Below are positions 11,644-22,794 of a stretch of 64,000 nt of DNA, one piece after another (position 1 is the stretch's first letter; the number at the start of each line of letters is the position of its first letter). Source of the stretch: Babylonia areolata. Its lineage: Eukaryota > Mollusca > Gastropoda > Neogastropoda > Buccinidae. A program made the position numbers and the translations under genes. The notes under the pieces were generated by a model, which saw nothing but the letters and a program-made list of their open reading frames with translations, was not told the DNA's origin and ran no database searches. The stretch covers positions 1,928,510 through 1,992,509 of the forward strand of contig NC_134907.1 of the NCBI RefSeq assembly GCF_041734735.1, read 5' to 3'.

Positions 11644-11772
11644 CACAAGTGTAGTTCGTGACTTGGACAGTGAAATTGCCACACTGACACTTGCCCTCTA
11701 TGCACTTGGCATTGACGTCTGTACATTTAGTGCCGTCACCACAGTCTGACGTCACTCTTCCTGGCTTTGGCA
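11644..11772 (-). CDS. exon: 6-Cys module with repeated acceptor
   Basis: Internal exon of 129 bases (43 codons) encoding VPKPGRVTSDCGDGTKC, TDVNAKCIEGKCQC and GNFTVQVTNYTC, spacing C-x5-C-x6-C-x4-C-x1-C-x11-C. Its twin is the exon at 16.2 kb, which has the same CxC-x11-C tail. The acceptor is TTGTTGTTACAG above 11772 and the donor GTGAGT below 11644, both phase 1. The first 66 bases of the exon, together with the acceptor, belong to a 66-bp tandem array extending upstream. Equivalent acceptors therefore recur at 11838, 11904, 11970, 12036, 12102, 12168 and 12234, each still in frame. Which one is used cannot be told from sequence. Use of an upstream one would add 22 residues per unit. Confidence 0.75.
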
Positions 11773-12705
11773 CTGTAACAACAACACAACATGGAGTGCC
11801 GTCAATACAGTCTGACGTCACTCTTCCTGTCTTTGGCACTGTAACAACAACACAACATGGAGTGTCGTCACCACAGTCTGACGTCACTCTTCCTGGCTTT
11901 AGCACTGCAACAACAACACAAGATGGAGTGCCGTCACCACAGTCTGACGTCACTCTTCCTGGCTTTGGCACTGCAACAACAACACAACATGGAGTGCCGT
12001 CACCACAGTCTGACGTCACTCTTCCTGGCTTTGGCACTGCAACAACAACACAAGATGGGGAGCGGTCAATGCAGTCTGACGTCACTCTTCCTGTCTCTGG
12101 CACTGTAACAACAACACAACATGTAGTGCCATCCATACAGTCTGACGTCACTCTTCCTGTCTTTGGCACTGTAACAACAACACAACATGGAGTGCCATCC
12201 ATACAGTCTGACGTCACTCTTCCTGTCTTTGGCACTGTAACAACAACACAACATGTAGTGCCATCCATACAGTCTCACGTCACTCTTCCTGTCTTTGGCA
12301 CTGCAACAACAACACAATATGTAGTGCCATCAATACAGTCTCACGTCACTCTTCCTGTCATCGGCACTGTAACAACGACAACACAATATGGAGTGCCATC
12401 AATACAGTCTCACGTCACTCTTCCTGTCTTTGGCACTGTAACAACAACAACACAACACGGATTGCCATCCATACAGTCTGACGTCACTCTTCCTGTCTTT
12501 GGCACTGTAACAACAACACAACATGTAGTGCCATCAATACAGTCTCACGTCACTCTTCCTGTCTTTGGCACTGTAACAACAACAACACAACACGGAGTGC
12601 CATCCATACAGTCTCACGTCACTCTTCCTGTCTTTGGCACTGTAGTTGTTACAACAACTTCCTGTCTTTGGCACTGCAACAACAAGTGCCGTCAATACAG
12701 TTTGG
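11707..12705. repeat. 66-bp tandem array duplicating a splice acceptor
   Basis: About 14 copies of a 66-bp unit, with a few 69-bp variants differing by one ACA triplet. On the minus strand each unit holds a TTGTTGTTACAG acceptor and a copy of the first part of the adjacent exon. The eight units nearest the exon read through in frame as a 22-residue repeat containing SDC(M/I/G)DGTPCCVVV. Most units beyond 12.25 kb carry a TGA in that frame because TCA changed to TGA. The plus strand is also open for almost 400 codons, but this is only the antisense of the repeat. Confidence 0.9.
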
Positions 12706-15700
12706 CTTCGTTCAAAGCAAAACCCAATGAAAAGTTTGGAACCCATCGGCAAAATAACAAACGAGGATGGTGTCAGCACCAAACCACTCTTAAATTAACT
12801 CTTACCACTCCTCTGACCAAGACTGGAGCTAGCTTAGTGTACCTGTACAGCTCCCCGTTGGCCCAATATCCTACATGACCTAAAAGACACAGTGTGTTTT
12901 CCCTGTGTGAAATTTCATGAAATTGCTGGCAACTGTATAAACGAAACGATTAAATAATATGCCCTGTACAGATGCATGTAAATGTGTACTGTTTGAGCTT
13001 GAAGAAAAGATCTAATTTGTGTATTGATGACCGTAAAAAAGAAACAATACTGAAAAAAAAACTTGTACAAACGCACATGTTTGCTGCATATGGTTTTGTA
13101 AAATGATGTAATTTGTGTACTGACAATTGTTTTCAGAGCCAATAATGAAAATATAATCTTTAATGCATGTAAATGTTTGCTGCATATGAATTTGTGAAAC
13201 AATGAAATTTGATTGTTCAATTTTTTACAGGTAAAAGTTTACAAATATGTGTCTTTTGTGTGGAATCCATGTCTTTGCAGGACTGGACGTGGCTATCTTT
13301 TTCATCACACATGCACGTGCACACGATACAAACATCCAGTTTCCTCTGTCTTTCAGTCACAGGCCCATTCCATGAACTGTCACAACTGATACACAAAACA
13401 AGTCAGCCTAAAATTCTGCTGTGCTTGCTTTAACCCTGTCTTTCTATATGCTGAAAAAAACATTTGCATTCATGTATGTACTGCACATACTACACCATCT
13501 GAGAAATTGTCAAACAAACAAACAAACAAACAAACAAACAAAAAACTATGTCAAGATCATACAGACCAGTCCAACAATCTTGTTTTCAAGATGATTTACA
13601 ACCGTCATGTGACGTCATCTTACATCTGTGATTGAATGTGTGAGGTGCAGCCCACGCGCAGAAGAGGACCGCGACCGCGATGGACGATTACATGAGAGAG
13701 AGAGAGAGAGAGAGGGATCCCAGCACACCTTCCACGTCAAACATTTAACACTAAGCACTACTCACTCACTGTCACCCTTTCTGCCTATGACGTCATTTTG
13801 TCAAGATTGGCCTGTGACGACGTCCTTTCAGAATAACACACAGGCACACACACACAAACACACATTAAAAAAATCATTTATGTCAAGGCATCAATCTTTT
13901 AAATAACACTGCCCCAAATTTAGATCTTTCCAGAAAATGTTCAAGAGGCTGAAAAGTGGTCCAGCTACTTTTACAGTCATGGTCGATTGTCTGATTGATT
14001 GAAATTTCCGAACGGTGATTGGTTAGAATCACTGGTAAACAACTGGTGGACAACAGAGTGTGTGTGTGTGTGGTTGTGTGTGTGTTTGTGCGTCAATATG
14101 GCGTCAAGCACGCGGAGGGGGTTGAGGTCCTGCACATGTCCAGTAAGTGGGGGGCTTCCTACAATACCCGGATGTTCCTTCCTAATTGAACTGAACTGAA
14201 CTCTTTCCATGATCCCCCAAAATAGTCCAGGAAAAGAAAGATATCCCAAGGAACATATTGCAAAAGAAATGAATTGTAACGTATCCCATAAAACTATACA
14301 TCGCATTTAACATACCCAAAAGGGGCCAGAAAGTACGAAGCGTGAGATACATATTTATTTTGTTGAAATGCGGACTCTATTTTCTCTCGCCTCCGCTTAT
14401 TTTCAGTTGCGTACACCGGTCTGCGTAGATTTGGAGAAAACGGCAACTTGTTGCGATGTGCCTGACGTGTCAAACGGTCAAACACCTGCTATGACATAAT
14501 AATGGACAAAATAAAGCAATTTGAGCACTTTTGGGTCATGGTCAGTTATTGTCAAGAATGGTCCAAGACCTGGGGAACATAGATCTGTGGGAACATAGAC
14601 CTGGCTGAAAGAAAATTTGGGGAAACAGTCCTGGGAAAAAATAAAGCTGACCCCTTTTGGGCCTGGAGGAAGACCCACCTTTTCCCCTCCTGATTAATTC
14701 TCAACAGCTCATCCGTTTCCAGTATGAACTAAGATGACTATTAGTGAGTGAGTGAGATTTGACAGTTTCAGAATTTGTTGGTAGTATTTTTGATCATGTA
14801 CAATACTTACGATTGTGTGCTATGACTTGTGTGTATGCGTGCACGTGTGCCTGTGGGTATTGTGTGTCAGGGGGGCGGGGCGATGAATAGTTTACAGTGA
14901 TGTTTGGTGTCTTGTGTTCAATTTTTCCTTTTTGATATTTACATATGTATTCTATTTGTAAATGCCAAGGGCTTATTTTCAAGATTAGGCGTAAATGCTC
15001 ATGATGTTAACAACAACAACAATAATAATAATAACAATAAGAAATTAATGATGGTGGTCTGAGGTAATTACATAATCAATCACAGTTTCCGAAAGCTTGG
15101 ACACAAATTTGTCCATTTCCAGAGGGAATTGTTAACCTGTCTGTGCTTCCTGAAGTGCACTGTCTGCCTGATCTACAGTAATTAAATTGTCTGCCAGTTT
15201 CATGGATTTGCGTCAAACGGTAGTTACATGTCAGCAGAGCAAGCCAAATGCATATGCGTTTTCGGACCATTTCCTTACCATTTGACAACTAATGAACTTT
15301 TAATCACTAAAATTAGTACAGAATGTTTCCAATTTTAATGCAACTTAACTACGATCAGGTGACTTTTGCAATGCGGAGAAAAACGCAACTGCCGATGACG
15401 TCATAACGCTAAAAATGAGCACCTCACGCTGTTTGTATCAAAGCCCCATTTTGGTATGTTAAAGTCGAATATTTTCTGCGTATATTTCAGTCATTTTTGT
15501 TTCTTTTGCTTTTTTTCCCCTTAGTTCGTGTTTTTGTATCGTTGCTTCCCTACACAAAATACCTAATATGCCTTCCGTGTCACGGGTGACTTTATGACTG
15601 TCGCAATGGTCCTAACAGTTTTCAATGGTGACGTAATAATGGTCCTGACGATTTTCATGGGGGACGTTAGGACTCACGTCATAATGGTCATAGCGGTTAT

Positions 15701-15830
15701 TATAGAAGACGTTGGGGTGACGTCATAAAGGCCAGGAGTGCTCGCGAAATTTTGCCAGAGCAGACCAGTATCAGTCTGACATGGTTCAGTATATGACACC
15801 AAACGGTTGCTCTGTTTATCTATTTTATAA

Positions 15831-15872
<42 letters not shown>

Positions 15873-16156
15873 TATTATAATCATCATTAGCATTATTGTT
15901 ATCATTATTATCATTATTACTATTATTTAAGATTACATGTATGTAAGGTGGGGAGAAGGGGTGTGCGGATTTGGGTGAGTGTGTGCCACGTGTGTGTGTA
16001 TGTGTGTGTTTGTTTGTTTGTGTGTGTGTTTGTGTGCATAACATGCGTCCGTATGTTTAAAAATGCATTTTACCTCTTCTGCACCCTCAATGGGATTTAT
16101 TTGGAAAATACAAGTTGCCCCCTTGTCCTAGAAATGAAGGTAAGCTAATAACTGAC
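12706..16156. other. long intron, no exon accepted
   Basis: Mostly unique AT-rich sequence. Holds a weak threefold repeat of about 110 bases with ATGTTTGCTGCATATG (12950-13210), (CAAA)n at 13512-13542, (GA)n at 13695-13714, a GT-rich patch at 14058-14092 and (ATC)n at 15829-15870. A 64-codon minus-strand frame at 15270-15076 has four cysteines but lacks splice borders of the right phase. Confidence 0.5.
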
Positions 16157-16273
16157 CACATTGTCCTGAGTTGCCGGCGGTAGCTTCTGAAGTGCACTCA
16201 CACCTGCCGTTCCTGCAGACGGCCCCAGACACACACAAGCTCGTGTCAGTGCATGAAACACCTCTGGAAACCT
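16157..16273 (-). CDS. exon: 6-Cys module
   Basis: Internal exon of 117 bases (39 codons) encoding EVSRGVSCTDTSLC, VSGAVCRNGRCEC and TSEATAGNSGQC, spacing C-x5-C-x5-C-x4-C-x1-C-x11-C. This is the clearest EB/EGF-like module of the gene (G-x-V-C-x-N-G-x-C-x-C). The donor is GTCAGT, a weaker form shared with the exon at 20.3 kb. The acceptor is GTGAAG, preceded directly by a (TG)n run of about 35 bases in place of a pyrimidine tract. Both borders are phase 1. Confidence 0.8.
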
Positions 16274-16276
16274 CTT

Positions 16277-16307
<31 letters not shown>

Positions 16308-16312
16308 GCACA
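16274..16312. repeat. (CA)n microsatellite at an acceptor
   Basis: CA run that begins 4 bases from the exon border at 16273; on the coding strand it is (TG)n running into GAAG. Confidence 0.95.
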
Positions 16313-16440
16313 TGCTGTATAATTTCACATAATACTTTGCTTAGTGTGTAAACTGATAAAACGGACGAAACTGAAGCAGTACATAAGTTTTGGTTGTGAT
16401 ATTTAACGCTTGAAACTGAAAAGTCTGCTTTCAAATAATT

Positions 16441-16510
16441 ATGTATATATATATCCATATCTATATATACATATATATAACGGTATACATATATATATAT
16501 ATATATATAT
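16441..16510. repeat. (TA)n-rich microsatellite
   Basis: TA-rich run broken by CCATATC and ACGGTATAC, at the left edge of the Ty3/Gypsy relic. Confidence 0.9.
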
Positions 16511-16539
16511 CAATGCCATCAGCGGAGATGACTCCAGTG

Positions 16540-19500
16540 TGGAAGAGGACCCAGTAGAAGAATGGGAAGTTCATGCACTTGCTCATGCACCAATTCGCAA
16601 CGACATACATTGCACAGCATGCATCAACACACACATGACATTGAACTGAAGATAGACACGGGCGCAAAATGCAATGTCCTGCCTCTGGACGAGTTCAAGA
16701 TGGTCAAACAGAAGGAAGTGATCAACAAGGCAAAAGCAGTCAACTTGGTTGCCTACGGCGGGGACAGATTTTCCTCACTTGGCACAGCGGACCTTCTCTG
16801 CAAGATTGGCAAAATGACAGAGTTGATCACCTTTCAGGTCACTGACAGGCAAGCCACTCCTATCATAGGCCTGAATGACTCCCTGCGATTGAGACTCACT
16901 GAGCTTGATAAGACTGTGCATGAAGTGAGCACAGACACGGAAGACGCTTTCCGTGAGCAGATGGTCAAAGAATGTCCAGATTTGTTTGATGACAAGCTGG
17001 GGACACTCCCTCCGAGATATGTCATGAGAATTCACCCTCTGGTCGATCCTGTTGTCAAACCTGCAAGGAAAGTTCCCCATGCCACAGAGAAGACGGTCAA
17101 GGATGAATTTGACAGAATGGTACAGAAAGACGTGATCAAGCGAGAAACTGAGCCTGCTGAGTGGGTGTCACAGATGGAGGCAACCAGAAAAAAGAATGGT
17201 GACGTCAGAACCTGCCTGGATCCAAGAGACTTAAACAGAGCCTTGAGGAGACCACACTATCCCATGTGCACTGCTGACGACGTGGCATCACGAATTGGAA
17301 ATGGGAAGGTATTCTCCACAATGGATGCTAAGGCAGGATTTTGGAAAATCAGGATGGATAAAGAATCATCTCGTCGCACTACATTCAGCACACCTTATGG
17401 CAGGTAGAGGTTCCTGTGCATGCCCTTTGGCATCAATACTGCCTCTGAAGTCTTCCAACATGCTATGGAGAGACTCTTTGATGGATACCCATGTGCCGAT
17501 GACATCCTCATTTGGGGTTCCGCTACAGAGGAGCATGATGACAACCTCAAGAAGGTTCTGGATCGAGCACGACAGACTGGCTTGAAGCTGAACCTCAGCA
17601 AGTGCAAGTTCAGGGTGAAGAGCATCATTTTCGTGGGCCACAAGTTCACCGATAAGGGTCTACAGCCAGACACTGAGAAAACTGACGCCATTCGAGACAC
17701 GCCTGCACCAGCGGACCAGGCAGCACTTCAGAGATTCCTGGGCATGACCAACTACCTGAACAAGTTCATCAGGAACTACAGTGAGAACACTGCAACTCTG
17801 AGAGAACTTGTTGATGTTGTATGGAGTTTGACTGAAGCACACCAGCTTGCATTTGACAGACTGAAAGAAGACCTGATGAATCCTCCCGTACTCAGGTTTT
17901 TTGACCCAGCAAAACCTGTGGTACTGTCCGTTGACTCGTCCAAGAGTGGACTCGGAGCAGCATGTCTACAAGATGAAGCTCCAGTGGCCTACGCACCCAG
18001 ACCCCTGTCCAATGCTGAAACCAGGTATGCACAAATCGAAAAAAAAAGGAACTCCTGGTTGCTATCTTCACATGCAAGAAATTCCATGACTTCGTGTATG
18101 GACACAAAGTGATCACTGAAACCAATCACAAACCCCTAATCACAACTGTGATTGCAGCTCCAGCCCGTCTTCAACGGATGCTTCTGCAGCTCCAGCAGTA
18201 CAATCTGGAGTTTGTCAACAAGAAAGGAAAAGAGTTGTATCTCACAGACACGCTCCCCAGAGCATATTATGGTGAAGTTGCAGAAGAAGCTGAATTTGAC
18301 CATGATGTCATGACTGTCCTGTCCATTTCGCCCGCACGAATGACGGAGCTCCAGAATCAAACTTTAGAAGATCCAACCACGCAGAAGTTGGCCCAGTTCA
18401 TCAAAGAGTGATGGCCCGTCCATAAGCATAGTGTACCACCTGATCTGAAGAATTTCTTCCCATTTCGTGATGAACTGGTGATCGAGAATGACGTCATTCT
18501 CAAAGGACAGAAAGCTGTAGTCCCAAAAGATCTGCAGTCAATCTAAATTGCCATCCTTCACAAAGGCCACATGGGAGTGGACCATACCAGGCAGCTCGCC
18601 GGTGATGTGGTGTTGTGGCCCAAGATGTGCCAGGACATCAAAGATGGGGTCTCTCAGTGTTCAGCATGCAACAGTTGCAAGGCCCATCTCCAAAAGCAGC
18701 CCCTCATCAATCACCCCATCCCTCACATCCCATGGGCAACTGTTGCAGCAGACATCTTTGACTGGAACTTGTGTAGGTAGTTGTAAACTCGTACTCTGGG
18801 TGGTTTGAGATGGACATGCTTCCTGAAACCTCCTCTTTCAGTGTGATCACCAAGATGAAATGGCTGTTTGCTACTCACGGTGTTCCAGAGAAGCTCATGA
18901 CTGACAATGGCCCACAATTCGCAAGCTGAAAATTTCAAGCGTTTGCCAAAGAATGGAACTTTGGACACACCACAAGCAGTCCCTACTTCCCAAAGTCCAA
19001 TGGCCTTGCTGAAGATATTGTCAAGCAAGCCAAGCAGTTGCTAGAGAAGAGCAAGAAGGATGGATTAGACGTTTTCCTAGGCATTTTGAACTTGCGCAAC
19101 ACACCAAGTGATGGAATGGGTTCACCAGCACAACGTCTGCTTTCCAGACGCACCCGAACTACACTCCCTACTGCAACAAAGCTACTGAAAGCCAAGCCCC
19201 TGAACACCCCAAAGATTTCCAGTCAGCTGAAAAAGGCTCGTCAACAGCAGAAAAGGCACCGTGACAAATCTGCTAGAGATTTGAGACCTTTGAAACCACG
19301 CGAGGTGGTGCGCATACAGACTAACAAGGGATTCCAGCGACTTGCAGTAGTGAAGTGAGCTCACCACTCTCCAAGGTCATACAGTCACCTCAGATGGAGC
19401 CAACTACATGCGTTACAGACAGCACCTTCTCCCAGTGAAAGGATCCCAATCACCCGGTCCGCAGCTTGACAGCAACCCTTTCAATAATCCCATAACTCCG

Positions 19501-19660
19501 CAGGTTCGTGGCAATCCGACAACACCAAAGGTTCAGCACAGACAGTCTGCAAACCTACAATTCCCACGTGACTGTACCCTTCCCCACCACACCCCTTCCA
19601 CACCGCACAGTGTTTGTGATCAGCACACTCTGGTCCAACGCAGCAATCCCTGACAGCTAC
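16540..19660 (+). mobile_element. Ty3/Gypsy-type LTR retrotransposon fossil
   Basis: Remains of the pol region of a Ty3/Gypsy element on the plus strand. Parts in order: an aspartic protease start (IDTGAKCNVLP) near 16.65 kb, reverse transcriptase at about 17.0-17.6 kb, RNase H at about 17.9-18.3 kb, an integrase zinc-finger and core region at about 18.5-19.0 kb, and a basic C-terminal tail to about 19.6 kb. No gag region and no matching pair of LTRs could be seen. The copy is broken at several places and is partial, so it is an old, inactive relic in an intron of the host gene. Confidence 0.85.
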
Positions 19661-19684
19661 AGCTGTATCCCAGTGCCACCACTG

Positions 19685-20060
19685 TGTGCCACAGACAGAG
19701 ATAGAGACAGAAAGACAGATAAACACAGAGAAACAAGTAGATACAGAGACCAAGACAGACAGAGTAAGACAATGAGACAAGTAGATACAGACAGAGATAG
19801 AGACAGACAAAGACAGAGAAACAAGTAGATGCAGAGACCGAGACAGACAGAGAGAAAAAGACAATGAGACAAGTAGATAGAGACAGAGATAGAGACAGAA
19901 AGACAGACAAACACAGACAGACAAGTAGATGCGGAGACCGAGACAGACAGAGAGAGAAAGACAATTAGACAAGTAGATACAGACAGAGACAGAAAAACAA
20001 AGACAGTCAGAGAGACAAGTAGATGCAGAGATAGACAGACGGACAAAGGCAGCGAGTGAA
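19685..20060. repeat. GACAGA-rich tandem repeat
   Basis: Composite repeat of GACAGAGATAGAGACAGA, AAACAAGTAGATACAG and CAATGAGACAAGTAGATA blocks. The whole run is purine-rich (CT-rich on the minus strand), so the long minus-strand frames through it are low-complexity artefacts. It lies in the intron upstream of the exon at 16.2 kb. Confidence 0.85.
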
Positions 20061-20233
20061 GTGGATAAAGACAGAGTTGAAGGAAGGGAGAGGCAAAGTG
20101 CAAACCAGACATTAAGACAAGCAAAAAGCGAAAAGACGGAGAAAGAGAGAAGAACAAACAAAGGAAGAAATGTACAGACCAACAAACAAAGGGACAGACA
20201 GATAAACAAAGGACAGAGGCACAAAACACTGAC

Positions 20234-20317
20234 TGCAGTTGTGCAAGCTGTCACAGATCAAAAGGTGGTCACACATGGTAGACAGGTTCCCACTGCAGTT
20301 TTGCGCGAGAGCCAACT
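20234..20317 (-). CDS. exon: 4-Cys module
   Basis: Internal exon of 84 bases (28 codons) encoding ELALAQNCSGNLSTMC then DHLLICDSLHNC, spacing C-x7-C-x5-C-x5-C. The acceptor is AAATGTGCAG above 20317 and the donor GTCAGT below 20234; both borders are phase 1. It is shorter than most ORF thresholds and is visible only through its borders and cysteine spacing. A copy of repeat A begins about 70 bases upstream of its acceptor. Confidence 0.75.
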
Positions 20318-20390
20318 CTGCACATTTCACTTTCACTGTTAAGGAGTCTCAACAACACCACTGATCATCCGCCACAACATATCTACTAAA

Positions 20391-21956
20391 CAAGAGAGGC
20401 AAGGCCTTCAAGACTCATTTGTGATACATTTAAAAAATAAAAACAAATCTAATCGTTAAAATGTGTTCTGTATTTGTTATTATAAAGCTTCAGGTTAAAA
20501 GAAAAAAAGAAAAAGAGAAAAAAAGTCATAACCAGATTCGAACCCCGCGTGTTCGGGTGAGAAGAAACTGTCTTACCCATTACACTATTGTGGCTCCTTA
20601 ACTGACGTTCTAAATTTAATATTTGAACATACTTTCTTAAAGGGCGATAAATCAATTTCGGCATTTGCAGTGAGAACGCTGTTTAAATCATGTTATTCTG
20701 GTGTATCTAGGGCATTCAAAAAATCTTTAAGGGCAATAAAAAAAATCTTTTTAAGTCCGCGGTAAAGGAGACGTAGCTATCGCCACAATCACACTGCAAC
20801 ATTTAGCCGTATCTCTAGATCTAGATAGATGTACAAGTTTAGTTACACCCGCCGGGAATGTAGTACGACACGGTCGATTCAATTTCTCTTTTATGTTCAT
20901 TCTAGTTTTATAGTTTTAAAGTTGATATGAAAATTTAGTATTTTGTTAAACTAATACATGTAGAGCCAAGTACAAGTACTTCTAAACGTCATAAGAAGTG
21001 AAAAGGACTTCATTTTGAGAAAAGTCAAGACTGGAATTTTTTTCGTTTTATCGTGATCAATTCAAGGGTATTAACTCGCATGGTTTACAATTTTTAACTG
21101 TGAATTCCGACTGATTCTGTGGATATTTTTATGGCAGTTTGGGGCATAATCCAGTAAGTGATGAGGCGTTCACAAATCTTTCTCTGAATAAATATTTAAC
21201 GGTCTCCTTCTCCATCTTTCCATCACATGTTATCGTGTATTGTCCACTGAATATAGGATTGAATGGGCAGGTCAACAACTTGAAACAAAATGGCGTTGTT
21301 CACGTTCACGAAGAATATGAGCACGCACTTTGAATGTGTAAAAATATGTGTACGCAATTGATTTTTGCCCATGACCTTCAGGGCTCAGCCAATAGATCTG
21401 TAAAGTCCACTCGTCATACTGATTTTATTATTTTCCGAAAAAGACCACTTGGGCCAATGAACATAGTGAAAGCCCTGTACACTGAGAGTAAAACACACAA
21501 GCTTTTTATGTATTGAGTATAATTTCAAAATGTAATGTTTAAGATGAGAAAGATCACTTTAAAGCAAATTAAGTCCCCTAGCATTAATTACAGATTAATT
21601 TCCCTTTTTTTACTATCTGCACCAAAACGTTTGCAAAATAAATAAAACTTCCATGCTTCGCAAAAGAAGTTCGTGTTTGAATTTTTAAAAAAGATAATAA
21701 TGACTGCTCTTGTTGTTGTGTCAGAATATCAGATCAAAGTGCCAAGTTTAGAGAATACAAAAAATATATATATAACAGTAAATGCAGTTTGCATATAATA
21801 TGGCTTCTTTTTTATCTTTTTGTGCCCATCCCAGAGGTGCAATATTGTTTTAAACAAGATGACTGGAAAGAACTGAATTTTTCCTATTTTTATGCCTTAT
21901 TTGGTGTCAACTGACAAAGTATTTGCAGAGAAAATGGCACTGTTAAAGTTTACCAC

Positions 21957-22006
<50 letters not shown>

Positions 22007-22068
22007 AGACAACCGAACACCGGGTTAAAACACAGACTCACTTTGTTTACACAAGTGAGTCAAAAATG
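20391..22068. repeat. repeat family A, copy 1
   Basis: About 1.7 kb, starting CAAGAGAGGCAAGGCCTTCA and ending GTGAGTCAAAAATG. It matches copies 2 (47148-52708) and 3 (58671-61516) along its length. Near the ends GACTCA(C)TTGTG and CACAAGTGAGTC form an inverted repeat, as in a non-autonomous DNA transposon, though no transposase is present. A tRNA-like stretch with a B box (20544-20535, minus) lies near the left end and a (CA)n run (21957-22003) near the right end. The right half of this copy contains extra sequence at about 21600-21850. The class is uncertain. Confidence 0.75.
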
Positions 22069-22314
22069 GTAAGAAAGGAACAGCAAAGAAGATGGGGAGC
22101 AGATGACTGACATTTTGCTGTTGACTAAACGTGCCAGTCACGCTTTCAGAGCCGACATAATGCTGTTGAAGCATATTCATGTATAACATCAATGAATGAA
22201 TTATATCAATCAATACACAAAATACAAATGATAAAAAGGGCCTTCTTCAGCAAACTTGCATGCACATATTTGTGCACGTGTATACCCACACAGAGATACA
22301 TAAAGTGCATCCAT

Positions 22315-22315
<1 letters not shown>

Positions 22316-22352
<37 letters not shown>

Positions 22353-22418
22353 GACACACACACAAACGTACACACACACACACACACAGGGACCAACATT
22401 AAAAAAACCATTTTATTT

Positions 22419-22475
<57 letters not shown>
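22316..22475. repeat. (CT)n and (CA)n microsatellites
   Basis: CT run at 22316-22347, then CA runs at about 22352-22388 and 22424-22473. Confidence 0.95.
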
Positions 22476-22623
22476 TAACTTTTTTTAATTAACATTTTTA
22501 TTCGAGTTTAACCTTATTTAAGACATACTGAAAATATTTCTACTTATTGAGAAATCAGGAAAACAGCATACCATTGTTTTATACAGAAAAAAGGAAAAAA
22601 GTCATATGCAGTAACTAACTTAC

Positions 22624-22701
22624 TGCATCTATACTCCTCACAGACGGAAAACCTCCTGCACCACTTGGCTCTGTTGGTACAGTTTGCTCCAAAGCGGAGT
22701 C
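22624..22701 (-). CDS. exon: 4-Cys module, possible long form
   Basis: Internal exon of 78 bases (26 codons) encoding GLRFGANCTNRAKWC then RRFSVCEEYRC, spacing C-x6-C-x5-C-x4-C. The acceptor is TTGTGGGCAG above 22701 and the donor GTAAGT below 22624, both phase 1. A second acceptor-like site, AGTTTCACAG, lies exactly 66 bases upstream. From it the frame stays open (GDCTISPCLCR and onwards) to give a 48-codon exon, 22767-22624, with four extra cysteines. Its pyrimidine tract is weak, so the short form is preferred. A 47-bp minisatellite begins about 90 bases upstream. Confidence 0.75.
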
Positions 22702-22794
22702 CTGCCCACAACAAATAACATGCCTTCATCAACAGTCTGCACAGACAAGGGCTGATGGTGCAGTCACCTGTGAAACTGATCCCCGCCCGTCAAC

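Noticed and set aside
12790-12870. Minus-strand segment with a GTAAGA donor and YWANGELYRYTKLAPVLV
   Set aside because: 65 bases with the nearest plausible acceptor, not phase compatible with the gene, and no cysteines.
11691-12878. 395-codon plus-strand open frame with TTTQHGVPS-type repeats
   Set aside because: It is the antisense of the 66-bp array; the unit has no stop in this frame. The splice-bounded exon is on the other strand.
15076-15270. 64-codon minus-strand frame with a start, a hydrophobic N-terminus and five cysteines (…CRSGRQCTSGSTDRL…)
   Set aside because: The cysteine spacing (C-x16-C in the middle) does not fit the modules and no acceptor or donor gives phase 1. Could be a decayed exon or chance.
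19481-20254. 257-codon minus-strand frame rich in L, S and C resembling a membrane protein
   Set aside because: It runs through the CT-rich strand of the GACAGA repeat; the hydrophobicity is compositional.
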